From an uncultured Mesonia sp. (lineage in GTDB: Bacteria; Bacteroidota; Bacteroidia; Flavobacteriales; Flavobacteriaceae), in contig CATQIB010000027.1 of NCBI GenBank assembly GCA_958296185.1, positions 1 through 62,336 on the forward strand: a DNA stretch of 62,336 nt, given 5' to 3'. The position numbers and the translations under genes are program-made. The notes below the pieces were generated by a model, which did not search any database, had not been told where the DNA came from, and saw nothing but the letters and a program-made list of their open reading frames with translations. This document shows positions 35,301 through 43,554 of the stretch, in pieces. Positions within the stretch are counted from its first letter, which is position 1, and each line of letters opens with the position of its first letter.

Positions 35301-36616
35301 GCGTAGTCTGTCCCCTCACTTACTTGAGAAGAAACAGCACCAAAACCTTGATCTACACTCGATACATCGCGAATGGCCTCGGTTAACAAACTCTGCTGTG
35401 GACCATTTATACCTAACGGATTAAAGTCGTTATTACTATTGTTAGGAAATGCACTAGCGGGAGCATTGATAAAACCCGAAAATGCCGGCGGATTGCTCGG
35501 ATTGCCATTAGCATCTAATAAAACTCCAACTTTTCTAGGGTTAGACTCTCCCAAGTCTTGAATCGCAACAATATTTCTGGCATCGGTGAGAGCCTGGGTT
35601 GAGTTGGTTCGGTTGGTTACCCATAATTGCACTCGCGTAATTTGCACATTGCTATTTATAAAAGGATAATTCTCTAGCGCTTTATCGTAATGTTCTCTAA
35701 AATATTGAGCAAGGAAGAAATGCCTGTTTTCATCATAATCTAGAATGAATTTTTCAAATTTCTCTACCGCTCCGCCGCCTTGTATCTCTGTAGTTTGGCG
35801 TTCAGAATTTTGTTCAGAAAATACTCCCGTAATCGTAGTTTTTCCAAACTGTAATTGGGTTTTAACTCCGAATAAGCTTTGGCTACCCTGCATAAGCGAG
35901 CTAGTAAGTGGCATACTTACATTACCCACTTCAATCTTTCTTACAATATCATCTTCGGTCGGGGTGTATTCTAATTTGATTTGGTTTTGAAAATCAAAAG
36001 TAGATTGTGTATCATAATTGGCGTTGATCTCAAGGCGCTTACCTATCTTTCCCAGCAAACTTAAACTGATTCTTTGGTTAAAATCAAAAGTAAAACTACT
36101 GCGATTTCTTGGCGATAAGGAAGGATTATCTTGTTTGGTGTAAAGCACGCCTAAATCTACCTCAACCGAACCCTGTGGGATAATTTCAATTTCACTACCC
36201 CCGAATATGCTTTCAAAAAAATCATTATTTACATAAAAAATAGGCAACAAGTTCTTTTGTGCCTCTTTGGCCTCATCACTTCTACCTGTAAGCGCATCAG
36301 ATTTTTGCTTAAAATATTCTTTCATTTGATTTTTTAAAATCAAATTTTCATATTGTTCTCGGGTTAAAACTAACGGATAATCAACATTAACCTTTCCTGC
36401 CTTCTCCGTGTAGATATACCGATCTAAAATAGGATCATAAGTATACTTTTGTTCTATACTATTGGGATAGCTTAAATCAATTTTACCCGTTTGATGTCCT
36501 GTCTTGGTACTATCTTGCACAGTTTCTTGTTGTGCCCAGAGCTTAGGACTAAAAATTAGGCCTAAAACCAGAAGTACAGCAATCTTACCTTTATTACCTA
36601 GAGCAATTGTATTCAA
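29393..36616 (-). CDS. sprA: SprA, type IX secretion translocon outer-membrane barrel
   Basis: A 2407-residue giant, matching the size of Flavobacterium johnsoniae SprA (about 2400), the very large single-chain barrel through which type IX substrates, including gliding adhesins, leave the cell. A signal sequence (about 10-29, SPKLWAQ) precedes long stretches of alternating strands and carbohydrate-module-like segments; the last strands end RSGITLRYNFGN. The only fitting start is TTG at 36616, 5 nt after the ruvA stop. It is in the run ruvA-sprA-gcvH-vanZ-tonB. I found no frame break over 7.2 kb. Confidence 0.93.
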   Translation of the reverse strand: MNTIALGNKGKIAVLLVLGLIFSPKLWAQQETVQDSTKTGHQTGKIDLSYPNSIEQKYTYDPILDRYIYTEKAGKVNVDYPLVLTREQYENLILKNQMKEYFKQKSDALTGRSDEAKEAQKNLLPIFYVNNDFFESIFGGSEIEIIPQGSVEVDLGVLYTKQDNPSLSPRNRSSFTFDFNQRISLSLLGKIGKRLEINANYDTQSTFDFQNQIKLEYTPTEDDIVRKIEVGNVSMPLTSSLMQGSQSLFGVKTQLQFGKTTITGVFSEQNSERQTTEIQGGGAVEKFEKFILDYDENRHFFLAQYFREHYDKALENYPFINSNVQITRVQLWVTNRTNSTQALTDARNIVAIQDLGESNPRKVGVLLDANGNPSNPPAFSGFINAPASAFPNNSNNDFNPLGINGPQQSLLTEAIRDVSSVDQGFGAVSSQVSEGTDYAKLENARQLQPSEYTLHPQLGYVSLNQRINNDEMLAVAFQFTVNGQVYQVGEFANDGVPATQGQNTGTDPNNQNQVAVSQNLVVKMLKSPITNVNEPVWDLMMKNIYSLDAFQIEKEDFRFNILYTDPQPLNYIKGVANANLPPDVEDKTLLRVFNLDNLNLNNDPVQDGDGFFDFVDGLTIDTQNGRVIFTSVEPFGEYLFNKLDNTPNGGPEDYENPLSYNANQKKYVFRSLYTTTKIQAEQEEADKNKFQLKGSYKSSGQGGIPIGAFNVPQGSVVVTAGGRTLQEGVDYTVDYQLGRVNILDEALLASDTPIQVSTENNALFGQQTKRFTGLDIQHEFNKNFIIGATYLNLNERPLTQKANYSYEPINNSMYGFNLNYSTEVPFFTRLVNKLPNIDTDVPSNFSVRGEFAYLHPGSPKGDNFNGVATSYVDDFEASQTSISVMSPLSWFLSSAPLGFGGERSNNDLASTYKRAHLSWYTIDPIFYTNQRPSGISDNDLSSYATRRVFIDEIFPDTDIVQGQTQAIYTLDLNFNPQERGQYNFNPAATDNTLPNPKENFGGIMREITTTDFERSNVEFIEFWVMDPFIYQENASINEGLITLNLGNISEDILKDGRKQYENGLPVDGSTENTLETAFGKVPSNQSLVYAFDTEGQQRVNQDLGLDGLDDSEESLQFPQFAGLEDPANDNYEFYLSATGNILERYKKYNGLQGNSPTEVGQNNRGRTTVPSVEDINRDNTMNTIDSYFEYKVPVFRNMSVENNTASFAGVDYDYITDVKTLTTTLQNGKQMDVRWVQFKIPLRTESQFAVNGIADLRSIRFMRMFLSGFEKEVTLRFGSLDLVRGDYRRYNQAVVPDGTDPEITTGTIFEVTAVSKEQTSDYVTPPGVVREELIDNNQRVREDEQSMSLVVKNLKPNDSRAVYKNFQIDMRQFENLEMFLHAESLPAPEPALFDGELSAFIRMGTDFTDNFYQVEIPLKVSDLNSTVPRDVWPIENDLKLPLALLQQIKSLVIGNPNFNPGQLNYFNKDLQPITGNTSGEMKVGIKGNPTFGDIRMLMLGLKNTGTTQASGEVWFNELRLSDMKNEGGWAAIVNMDTNLADFASVSATGKRSTVGFGSIEQGPNQRSREDVKQYDVVTSLNMGQLLPKKWGVKVPFSYSRGEELITPQFDPEYLDLELETLLDNATPERKRELQERAEDYTKRQSVSVIGLRKERQNQDKVPLPIDVENFTFSGTYNQEDHRDFEIAEALNQNVNVGATYEYAPPKVTVEPFKNIAVLDSSDYYQPLKDFNFNLLPTNLSASSTILRQYNEQRFREINLPPGSLGLPKLYQRNYTLDYQYAINHQLTKSLNFVLSANTNRIVRNYIDEENRQDNSVGVWDDFFAIGDPNSFNQNLQVNYELPFEKFPFLKFLRATYSYTGNFQWQRGSQILRDLPGIPDLGNTIQNANTHQINGTVEMGTLYDYIGLKKKGGNNNKSAINMNARPANALGFSRSGGTNAANTDDEELSFGDRVLNTGIDVVTALKRLTFNYQETNGMFLPGYTNDIGFLGTLKPSAGFVFGGQNDIRERAARRGWLTTYQEFNEQYTENETRNLGVQANIGLLPGLTLDLNANRVYSENYAENYRVNQDDLQYRSLAPNSFGNFNISTIMISSAFSESTKERSEAFEQFRENRLAVANRLARKAGIDLSDPANINQETGFPKGFGRTSQAVLLPSFLSAYTGKDAQDISLGAFRDVPLPNWTLKYTGLMRIKWFKDTFRRFTLQHGYTSLYSINQFQSNLDYDRTNPYSVTNLDQSGNFKNPFLISNINLSEQFSPLIKVDMELKNSIKLSTEIRRDRQLSLSFDNNLLTEVQGNEYIFGLGYRVQDLSFTTKVGGNNRIIRSDLNLKADISFRRNESIIRYLDFANSQTTAGQDLWSVYFTADYALSKNLTAIFYYDHTFSQYAISTAFPTTTIRSGITLRYNFGN

Positions 36617-36621
36617 GATAT

Positions 36622-37203
36622 TTATAAGTTTTTTAAAGCTAGCTTTATAATTTGTTGAACGGTCGACTCTGGAGTTTCTTTTAAAATGCGTTGCACTACT
36701 TTTTCAGATTGTTTTGCACTATACCCAAGAGTTTCTAGTGCAGATAACGCTTCTTGCTTTGCACTATTGCCTTGCGGCATTGAAATTTGTGCATGCTCAA
36801 GGTGATCTCCTAATTTGTCTTTTAAATCGATAATTACCCGTTGCGCTGTTTTGGTTCCTATGCCTTTTACACTTTTTATCACATCAACGTCTTCTCGAGT
36901 AATAGCTTCAACAACTTCTTGAGGAGTTAAAGAAGAGAGCATCGTCCTTGCTGTACTTGCCCCTATACCCGATACCGATATAAGTTTTTTAAAAATCTCA
37001 CGTTCTGAAACTTGCATAAAACCAAAAAGTGTATGCGCATCTTCTCGAACTTGCAAGAAGGTATAAATCTTTATATTCTCGTCAAGCGGAAGTTGCTCGT
37101 AGGTATGTAAAGAAATATGTAAAAAATAACCAACACCTTGGCAATCAATCACCACATGGGTAGGTGATTTCTCGGCTAATCTACCTTTTAAATAAGCAAT
37201 CAT
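36622..37203 (-). CDS. ruvA: Holliday junction branch-migration protein RuvA
   Basis: RuvA binds four-way junctions and loads the RuvB motor. The 193-residue protein has the N-terminal OB fold (MIAYLKGRLAEKSPTHVVID), two helix-hairpin-helix motifs (LISVSGIGASTARTMLS and IKSVKGIGTKTAQRVIIDLKDKL), and the C-terminal RuvB-binding domain. It heads the sprA operon from a canonical promoter, and ruvB lies about 3.4 kb away in a separate unit with queG. Confidence 0.97.
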   Translation of the reverse strand: MIAYLKGRLAEKSPTHVVIDCQGVGYFLHISLHTYEQLPLDENIKIYTFLQVREDAHTLFGFMQVSEREIFKKLISVSGIGASTARTMLSSLTPQEVVEAITREDVDVIKSVKGIGTKTAQRVIIDLKDKLGDHLEHAQISMPQGNSAKQEALSALETLGYSAKQSEKVVQRILKETPESTVQQIIKLALKNL

Positions 37204-37228
37204 AAACGTTAATAAAGCGTTAAGGCCT

Positions 37229-37257
37229 CAAATGTAGCAAATTAATTAAGATACAAA
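37229..37257 (-). promoter_or_regulatory. promoter of ruvA-sprA operon: TTTG-N17-TACATTTG
   Basis: The minus strand has TTTG (37257-37254), 17 nt, then TACATTTG (37236-37229), a full match to the Bacteroidota consensus, about 25 nt before the ruvA ATG. The -33 element abuts the maeB terminator. Confidence 0.7.
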
Positions 37258-37259
37258 AA

Positions 37260-37292
37260 GTAAAAAGCAGGTTTAACACACCTGCTTTTTAC
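37260..37292 (-). terminator. intrinsic terminator after maeB
   Basis: A perfect 13-bp inverted repeat GTAAAAAGCAGGT / ACCTGCTTTTTAC with a 7-nt loop lies 8 nt past the maeB stop. Confidence 0.9.
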
Positions 37293-37299
37293 GTTTACT

Positions 37300-39606
37300 T
37301 TAATGAGGAATTCCTGTATGCGCTCGTTTTTCTTTTTCTTGTGCGTCTACGACTGCCACGGCAGTCATATTTACCATTTCTTCTACACTAGCCCCTAACT
37401 GCAAGACGTGTGCAGGTTTTTTTAATCCCATTAAAATAGGACCAATAGAATCGGTTTGATTCAATTCTTTTATCAATTTGTAATTAGAATTGGCCGCATC
37501 TAAGTTCGGAAAAATAAGCGTATTCACTTTTCTACCTGCCAATTTAGAAAACGGGAATTTGCTTTCTAACATGCGTCGATTCAAAGCAAAATCTACCTGC
37601 AATTCGCCATCTACAATCAAGTCTGGCATTTTATCGTGTAGAATCTCTACTGCACGTTTTATTTTTTTTGCTTTGTCATGCTTAGAAGATCCAAAATTTG
37701 CATAAGAAACCATCGCCATAATAGGCTCCATCCCGAACATTTTCACTATACGACTCGTCATATAAGCAATTTTAGCCAAATCTTCAGAATCGGGCTCTAT
37801 ATTTATGGAGGTATCACTAATAAACAAAGGACCCCGAGTCGTATTCATCAAGTTGGTTGCTGCAATTCGAGTTACCCCTTTATCCATTCCTATCAAATCT
37901 AAAATTGGTTTCACTACGGTTGGATAAGCTCTTGAGTAACCAGATAACAAAGCGTCTGCATCTCCTTCATTTACCATCATACTGGCGTAATAATTTCGCT
38001 CACGCATCAATTTTTGCGCCTCGTACAAGGTAATTCCATTTCGCTTTCTAGCATTCCAAAACACTTCGGCATACGCATTTACTTGATCTTTGCACTCATC
38101 AGACTTAGGGTCTATAATCTCAACAGCATCTGTTTTTTCAAACTCTAATTCCTGCATCAACTCAAGAATCACATCTTTTCTTCCTAATAAAATGGGTTTA
38201 CATAAGCCTTCATCGTGACCTATTTGAGCTGCTTTTAATACATCTAAATGATCTGCTTCGGCGTAAACAACTCGTTTCGGATTTAATTTAGCTCTGTTTA
38301 AAAGCAAACGGGTAATTTTATTATCACCCCCCATACGCTCATAAAGCTCATCTTCATAGCGTTGCCAATCTTCTATAGGCTCTTTAGCAACGCCACTTTC
38401 CATGGCCGCCTTTGCTACAGCTGGCGGTATTTTGGTAAGTAATCTAGAGTCAAAGGGCTTAGGTATGATGTATTCTCTACCAAAGCCTAATTTGGTTTCT
38501 CCGTATGCAATATTGACCTGCTCGGGTACATTTTCTTTAGCTAACTCTGCCAAGGCTCTAACGGCAGCCATTTTCATGGCTTCATTAATTTTTGTAGCCC
38601 TAACATCTAAAGCACCCCGAAAGATAAAAGGAAAACCTAACACATTGTTTACTTGATTAGGATGATCGCTACGACCAGTAGCCATAATTAAATCTTTTCT
38701 TGTGCTTACGGCTAAATCGTAATCTATTTCTGGATTAGGATTGGCCATAGCAAAAACAATAGGATTCTTAGCCATGCTTAGAAGCATTTCTGGCGTTACA
38801 ATATCAGCAATAGATAAGCCCACAAAAACATCTGCATTTTGCATCGCCTCTTCAAGAGTATCAATTTTGCGGCTGGTTGCAAACTCCTCCTTTTCGGCAC
38901 TTAAACTTTCTCGATCTTTACGAATTACCCCTTTGCTATCTAACATAACAATATTATCAGCCTGGGCTCCAAAAGCTTTATAAAGTCTAGTACAAGATAC
39001 TGCAGCGGCTCCTGCGCCACTTACCACAATTTTTACATTTTCTATCTTTTTTTCTGCTAGTTCAACTGCATTTAAAAGTGCGGCAGCCGATATAATAGCT
39101 GTACCGTGCTGATCATCATGCATCACGGGGATATCTAACTCTTCTTTTAAGCGTCTTTCTATTTCAAATGCTTCTGGCGCTTTTATATCCTCTAGGTTTA
39201 TTCCACCAAAAGTTGGAGCAATATGCTTAACCGTTTGTATAAACTCATCTACATTTTTAGTGTCAACTTCGATATCAAAAACATCTATATCTGCAAAAAT
39301 TTTAAACAACAAGCCCTTCCCTTCCATTACGGGTTTAGAGGCCTCTGGGCCTATATCACCTAAACCTAGAACGGCAGTACCATTTGATATAACGGCCACC
39401 AAATTACCTTTTGATGTATACTTGTAACTGTTGTTTTTATCTTTCTCTATCTCTAAACAAGGAGCAGCAACTCCAGGAGAGTAAGCCAATGCTAAATCAC
39501 GCTGAGTCGCGTATTTTTTTGTTGGCACAACCTCTATTTTTCCAGGTTTGGGTTTGGCGTGATAAACTAAAGCTTCTCGTCTTTTTCTTTCGTTTTGTAT
39601 ACTCAT
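37300..39606 (-). CDS. maeB: NADP-dependent malic enzyme, MaeB type
   Basis: MaeB oxidatively decarboxylates malate to pyruvate with NADP. The 768-residue protein joins a malic-enzyme half (residues 1-430: TQRDLALAYSPGVAAPC, VMEGKGLLFKIFADIDVFDIEVD, HDDQHGTAIISAAALLNA, GAGAAA nucleotide fold) to a phosphotransacetylase-like regulatory half (about 435-768: GDADALLSGYSRAYP, LFISDTSINIEP, ANFGSSKHDKA). This fusion is normal for MaeB. I start at the ATG at 39606, whose MSIQNERKRREALVYH matches the family; the codon at 39642 lies upstream of the -7 box. It stands alone. Confidence 0.96.
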   Translation of the reverse strand: MSIQNERKRREALVYHAKPKPGKIEVVPTKKYATQRDLALAYSPGVAAPCLEIEKDKNNSYKYTSKGNLVAVISNGTAVLGLGDIGPEASKPVMEGKGLLFKIFADIDVFDIEVDTKNVDEFIQTVKHIAPTFGGINLEDIKAPEAFEIERRLKEELDIPVMHDDQHGTAIISAAALLNAVELAEKKIENVKIVVSGAGAAAVSCTRLYKAFGAQADNIVMLDSKGVIRKDRESLSAEKEEFATSRKIDTLEEAMQNADVFVGLSIADIVTPEMLLSMAKNPIVFAMANPNPEIDYDLAVSTRKDLIMATGRSDHPNQVNNVLGFPFIFRGALDVRATKINEAMKMAAVRALAELAKENVPEQVNIAYGETKLGFGREYIIPKPFDSRLLTKIPPAVAKAAMESGVAKEPIEDWQRYEDELYERMGGDNKITRLLLNRAKLNPKRVVYAEADHLDVLKAAQIGHDEGLCKPILLGRKDVILELMQELEFEKTDAVEIIDPKSDECKDQVNAYAEVFWNARKRNGITLYEAQKLMRERNYYASMMVNEGDADALLSGYSRAYPTVVKPILDLIGMDKGVTRIAATNLMNTTRGPLFISDTSINIEPDSEDLAKIAYMTSRIVKMFGMEPIMAMVSYANFGSSKHDKAKKIKRAVEILHDKMPDLIVDGELQVDFALNRRMLESKFPFSKLAGRKVNTLIFPNLDAANSNYKLIKELNQTDSIGPILMGLKKPAHVLQLGASVEEMVNMTAVAVVDAQEKEKRAHTGIPH

Positions 39607-39629
39607 TTGTATTTCGTTTAGCGAACCTA

Positions 39630-39637
39630 CAAATGTA
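39630..39637 (-). promoter_or_regulatory. putative maeB promoter, -7 box TACATTTG
   Basis: TACATTTG on the minus strand, 23 nt before the maeB ATG, fits TAnnTTTG. No -33 TTG at proper spacing is seen. Confidence 0.55.
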
Positions 39638-39657
39638 AACATAAGTTTTTTGATTTG

Positions 39658-40587
39658 CTAAGATTGGTTTTTTAAAAACGAGATATTACGCTGAAGACCC
39701 GCAAATTTAGTCCGTTTAACGGCGGATTTCTGAAAAATCTTACCAAAAGTTTCTTGTGTTATTTCTTCCCAATCAGATTTTGTATAGGCAAGCAAATCGG
39801 GGTGTGGATCAAAAAGTGGTTCATTATGGGGTTTAGAAAATCGGTTCCAAGGACAAACATCTTGACAAACGTCGCAACCAAACATCCAATCCTCAAATTT
39901 ACCTTTTTCTGATTGTGGTATTTCCTCTTTTAGTTCAATGGTAAAGTAAGATATACATTTACTACCATCTACGCGATAAGGTTCATAGATCGCTTCTGTA
40001 GGACACGCATCAATACAGGCGGTACAGCTACCGCAGTGATCTGTTACAGGGGTATCGGGTTCTAATTCTAAGTCTATAATTAATTCTGCAATAAAGAAGA
40101 ATGATCCTGTTTTTTTGGCCAATAAGTTACTGTTTTTACCAATCCATCCCAATCCGCTTCTAGCGGCCCAAGCTTTATCTAGAACTGGTGCAGAATCAAC
40201 AAAAGCACGACCCTCAACCGCTCCAATTTCATTTTTAATATATTCAAATAAACTTTTTAGTTTATCTTTAATCACGAAATGATAATCTCGACCATAGGCA
40301 TATTTGCTTATTTTGTAAGTATCTTCTCTCTGATCTACGGCAGGATAATAATTATAAAGTAGAGATATTACACTTTTTGAACCAGGAACAAGCAATCGAG
40401 GATCAAGTCGTTTATCAAAATGATTCTCCATATAGCGCATCTGCCCATTTTTACCCTCTTTGAGCCATTGTTCTAAACGAGGAGCTTCTTCTTGAAGAAA
40501 GTCTGCTTTGCTTACGCCACAAGAAATAAACCCAAGCCGGTCTGCTTCTTGTTTAATAAGTTGCTTGTAAGTTGACGAAGAGCTCAT
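39658..40587 (-). CDS. queG: epoxyqueuosine reductase
   Basis: QueG reduces epoxyqueuosine to queuosine in the wobble position of GUN tRNAs, using cobalamin and two [4Fe-4S] clusters. The 309-residue protein has the [14 protein letters not shown] and [24 protein letters not shown] segments of the cobalamin domain, and two cluster motifs: [16 protein letters not shown] (about residue 185) and [13 protein letters not shown] (about 245). Length is near the minimal QueG without the C-terminal HEAT part. It follows ruvB by 9 nt and is probably co-transcribed. Confidence 0.96.
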   Translation of the reverse strand: MSSSSTYKQLIKQEADRLGFISCGVSKADFLQEEAPRLEQWLKEGKNGQMRYMENHFDKRLDPRLLVPGSKSVISLLYNYYPAVDQREDTYKISKYAYGRDYHFVIKDKLKSLFEYIKNEIGAVEGRAFVDSAPVLDKAWAARSGLGWIGKNSNLLAKKTGSFFFIAELIIDLELEPDTPVTDHCGSCTACIDACPTEAIYEPYRVDGSKCISYFTIELKEEIPQSEKGKFEDWMFGCDVCQDVCPWNRFSKPHNEPLFDPHPDLLAYTKSDWEEITQETFGKIFQKSAVKRTKFAGLQRNISFLKNQS

Positions 40588-40596
40588 GCTAAAGTT

Positions 40597-41619
40597 TTAA
40601 AACAATCCTGTTTGCGAATTAGGCTTTGAAATACCTAAATGTCTATAAGCAGCCTCAGTAACCTCTCGACCGCGTGGTGTTCTCACGATAAAACCTTGCT
40701 GAATTAAAAATGGTTCATAAACCTCTTCAATAGTTTCGGCACTTTCGCTTACTGCCGTAGCCAAAGTGGTAATTCCCACAGGGCCGCCTTTAAATTTATG
40801 AATAATGGTGGTCAATATTTTATTGTCCATTTCATCAAGTCCATTGGCGTCAACATTAAGTGCTTCTAAACCATATTGGGCAATAGCCAAATCGATTTGA
40901 CCTGTTCCTTTAATTTGCGCAAAATCTCTAATCCGTCTCAATAAGGCATTGGCTATACGCGGTGTTCCTCTACTGCGGCTTGCAATTTCTATAGCCGCTT
41001 GAGTTCTAATTGGAACTCGCAAAATACTAGCGCTTCTTTCTATAATGGTGGCCAAGAGCTCTGTATTATAATATTGTAATCTACTTGAAATACCAAACCT
41101 GGCACGCATGGGTGCGGTTAATAAACCAGAACGAGTAGTGGCTCCCACAAGAGTAAAAGGATTTAATTCTATCTGCACACTACGTGCGTTGGGTCCGCTT
41201 TCAATCATGATATCTATCTTAAAGTCTTCCATGGCAGAGTAGAGGTATTCTTCTATAACCGGACTCAGGCGATGTATTTCATCTATAAATAAAACATCTC
41301 GAGGCTCTAAATTAGTTAATAATCCAGCCAAATCACCAGGTTTGTCCAGTACGGGACCAGAGGTGATTTTGATACCCGCTCCGAGTTCATTGGCCAAAAT
41401 ATGAGCTAGGGTTGTTTTACCCAGACCTGGAGGACCATGAAACAGCGTATGATCTAAAGCTTCATCGCGTAGGTTGGCGGCTTGAACAAAGATGGCTAAA
41501 TTTTCCAAGACCTTTTCTTGACCTGCAAAATCATTGAAAGATAAAGGCCTTAAGGCTTTCTCTATATCATGTTCGGCTGGAGAAAATCCCTCACCGGTTG
41601 GATCTAAATGCTCATTCAT
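40597..41619 (-). CDS. ruvB: Holliday junction branch-migration ATPase RuvB
   Basis: RuvB is the AAA+ motor that drives junction migration with RuvA. The 340-residue protein has [14 protein letters not shown], Walker [13 protein letters not shown] (near residue 60), Walker B LFIDEIHR, sensor [18 protein letters not shown], arginine-finger region and the winged-helix end [24 protein letters not shown]. The ATG at 41619 gives the standard N-terminus; an earlier codon at 41637 falls in the preceding terminator. It leads a two-gene unit with queG. Confidence 0.97.
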   Translation of the reverse strand: MNEHLDPTGEGFSPAEHDIEKALRPLSFNDFAGQEKVLENLAIFVQAANLRDEALDHTLFHGPPGLGKTTLAHILANELGAGIKITSGPVLDKPGDLAGLLTNLEPRDVLFIDEIHRLSPVIEEYLYSAMEDFKIDIMIESGPNARSVQIELNPFTLVGATTRSGLLTAPMRARFGISSRLQYYNTELLATIIERSASILRVPIRTQAAIEIASRSRGTPRIANALLRRIRDFAQIKGTGQIDLAIAQYGLEALNVDANGLDEMDNKILTTIIHKFKGGPVGITTLATAVSESAETIEEVYEPFLIQQGFIVRTPRGREVTEAAYRHLGISKPNSQTGLF

Positions 41620-41624
41620 AAAAA

Positions 41625-41632
41625 CAAAGATA
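41625..41632 (-). promoter_or_regulatory. putative ruvB promoter, -7 box TATCTTTG
   Basis: TATCTTTG on the minus strand fits TAnnTTTG but ends only 5 nt before the ATG, so transcripts would be nearly leaderless. A TTG lies 15 nt upstream, within the preceding terminator stem. Moderate to weak. Confidence 0.35.
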
Positions 41633-41636
41633 AACA

Positions 41637-41667
41637 AAAAGCCTTTTCAAATCTTGAAAAGGCTTTT
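41637..41667 (-). terminator. intrinsic terminator of the act-cox operon
   Basis: Perfect 14-bp stem AAAAGCCTTTTCAA / TTGAAAAGGCTTTT with a 3-nt loop, 20 nt past the ctaD stop, with T-rich sequence on the minus strand. Confidence 0.92.
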
Positions 41668-41687
41668 GTGATTTATGGGAATAAATA

Positions 41688-43520
41688 TTAATGACTTAAT
41701 TCATCTTCATTGGGCTGAAGTGGTATGTGTTGTGGCACATAATCTTGCCCAGGAATTACATAGTCTGTTTCGTCCCTATTCATTTTACTGTAATCATAAG
41801 ACCAACGGTAAACACTTGGAATTTCACCGGGCCAGTTTCCATGAATATGCTCTACTGGCGTAGTCCATTCTAGTGTTGTTGCATTCCAAGGGTTCTGCGT
41901 AGCTTTTCTTCCATAAAATATAGAAACGATAAAGTTATACACAAATATCAATTGCGCCAATGCCGTTAAAATTGCAAACAAGGTAATTAACACATTTACA
42001 TCGGCTAAATCATCAAAGTAAGGAAATGCTGTATTGGTATAGTATCTTCTTGGAAGTCCGGCTAGACCGATAAAGTGCATAGGGAAGAAAACTCCGTATG
42101 CTCCAACAGCAGTAATCCAGAAATGCGCATACCCTAAATTTTTGTTCATCATTCTACCGTACATTTTTGGGAACCAGTGGTACACACCGGCTAACAAACC
42201 GTACACTGCCGAGATACCCATCACCAAGTGGAAGTGTGCAATAACAAAATAAGTGTCGTGAACGTTAATATCTAAAGTACTATCTCCTAAAATAATTCCG
42301 GTTAATCCTCCTGTTATGAATGTAGAAACAAATCCAATTGAGAAAAGCATGGCAGGATTAAGCTGTAAGTTACCTTTCCATAAGGTGGTAATCCAGTTAA
42401 AGGCTTTTACCGCAGAAGGAATAGCAATTAAAAGGGTTGTAAAGGTAAATACAGATCCTAAGAAAGGATTCATTCCCGATACAAACATATGGTGTCCCCA
42501 AACAATTGTAGATAAAAATGCGATGGCTAAAATAGAAGCAATCATTGCGCGGTAACCAAAAATAGGTTTTCTGGCGTTAGTTGCCATGATTTCAGACACT
42601 AGACCCATTGCTGGAAGAATAACAATATATACCTCTGGGTGCCCTAAGAACCAAAACAAGTGCTCAAACAGTACAGGTGAACCCCCTTGGTGTGCTAAAA
42701 CCTCTCCTTTAATATAAATATCACTCAAGAAAAAGGATGTACCAAAACTTCTATCCATGATAAGCATTAGAGCTGCACTTAATAAAACTGGGAAGGAAAC
42801 CACCCCGATAATAGCCGTTACAAACAAAGCCCAAATCGTAAGCGGCAGTCTTGTCATAGACATACCTTTTGTTCTTAAGTTAAGTACTGTAACAATATAA
42901 TTCAAAGAACCAATTAGGGATTGTGCGATAAAGATAGCCATTGAAATTAACCAAAGCGTCATACCTAGTCCAGAACCAGGTATAGCTTCTGGTAAGGCGC
43001 TCAATGGTGGATATATTGTCCATCCAGCAGATGCCGGACCGGATTCTACAAACAATGAACTAATCATGATTACACATGATATAAAAAACAACCAATATGA
43101 AACCATATTCATAAAACCAGAAGCCATATCACGCGCTCCAATTTGTAATGGAATCAATAGGTTACTAAAAGTACCACTCAACCCAGCAGTTAAGACAAAG
43201 AAAACCATTATAGTACCGTGAATGGTAACTAAGGCAAGGTAAGAATCTGGTGTCATCACTCCATCTGGCGCATATTTATCGCCAAGAAGAAGTTCAAAAA
43301 TATAAAAAGATTGTTCTGGCCAAGCCAATTGAATTCTGAACAATATTGACATCAATATTCCCACGAACCCCATAGCAAACCCAGTAATCAAAAACTGTTT
43401 AGCGATCATTTTATGATCTTGACTAAAAATATATTTAGTAATAAACGTTTCTTTATGGTGGTGACCGTGACCATCATCGTGGTGCTGATCTTGAGCGTTT
43501 AATGTTGCGTTTACTGACAT
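41688..43520 (-). CDS. ctaD: cytochrome c oxidase subunit I
   Basis: The catalytic subunit with heme a and the heme a3-CuB centre in the inner membrane. The 610-residue, 12-helix protein has HGTIMVFFVLTAG (heme a His), the D-channel GARDMASGFMNMVSYW, WFLGHPEVYIVILP (CuB His, Tyr and the Glu of A1-type oxidases), GHHMFVSG and HDTYFVIAHFHLVMG (remaining heme and CuB His). The N-terminus is His-rich (DQHHDDGHGHHH, residues 12-23). Last gene of the actABCDEF-ctaC-ctaD operon. Confidence 0.97.
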   Translation of the reverse strand: MSVNATLNAQDQHHDDGHGHHHKETFITKYIFSQDHKMIAKQFLITGFAMGFVGILMSILFRIQLAWPEQSFYIFELLLGDKYAPDGVMTPDSYLALVTIHGTIMVFFVLTAGLSGTFSNLLIPLQIGARDMASGFMNMVSYWLFFISCVIMISSLFVESGPASAGWTIYPPLSALPEAIPGSGLGMTLWLISMAIFIAQSLIGSLNYIVTVLNLRTKGMSMTRLPLTIWALFVTAIIGVVSFPVLLSAALMLIMDRSFGTSFFLSDIYIKGEVLAHQGGSPVLFEHLFWFLGHPEVYIVILPAMGLVSEIMATNARKPIFGYRAMIASILAIAFLSTIVWGHHMFVSGMNPFLGSVFTFTTLLIAIPSAVKAFNWITTLWKGNLQLNPAMLFSIGFVSTFITGGLTGIILGDSTLDINVHDTYFVIAHFHLVMGISAVYGLLAGVYHWFPKMYGRMMNKNLGYAHFWITAVGAYGVFFPMHFIGLAGLPRRYYTNTAFPYFDDLADVNVLITLFAILTALAQLIFVYNFIVSIFYGRKATQNPWNATTLEWTTPVEHIHGNWPGEIPSVYRWSYDYSKMNRDETDYVIPGQDYVPQHIPLQPNEDELSH

Positions 43521-43554
43521 ATTTATAAGCTATTATATCTTTTCTAATGTATTA

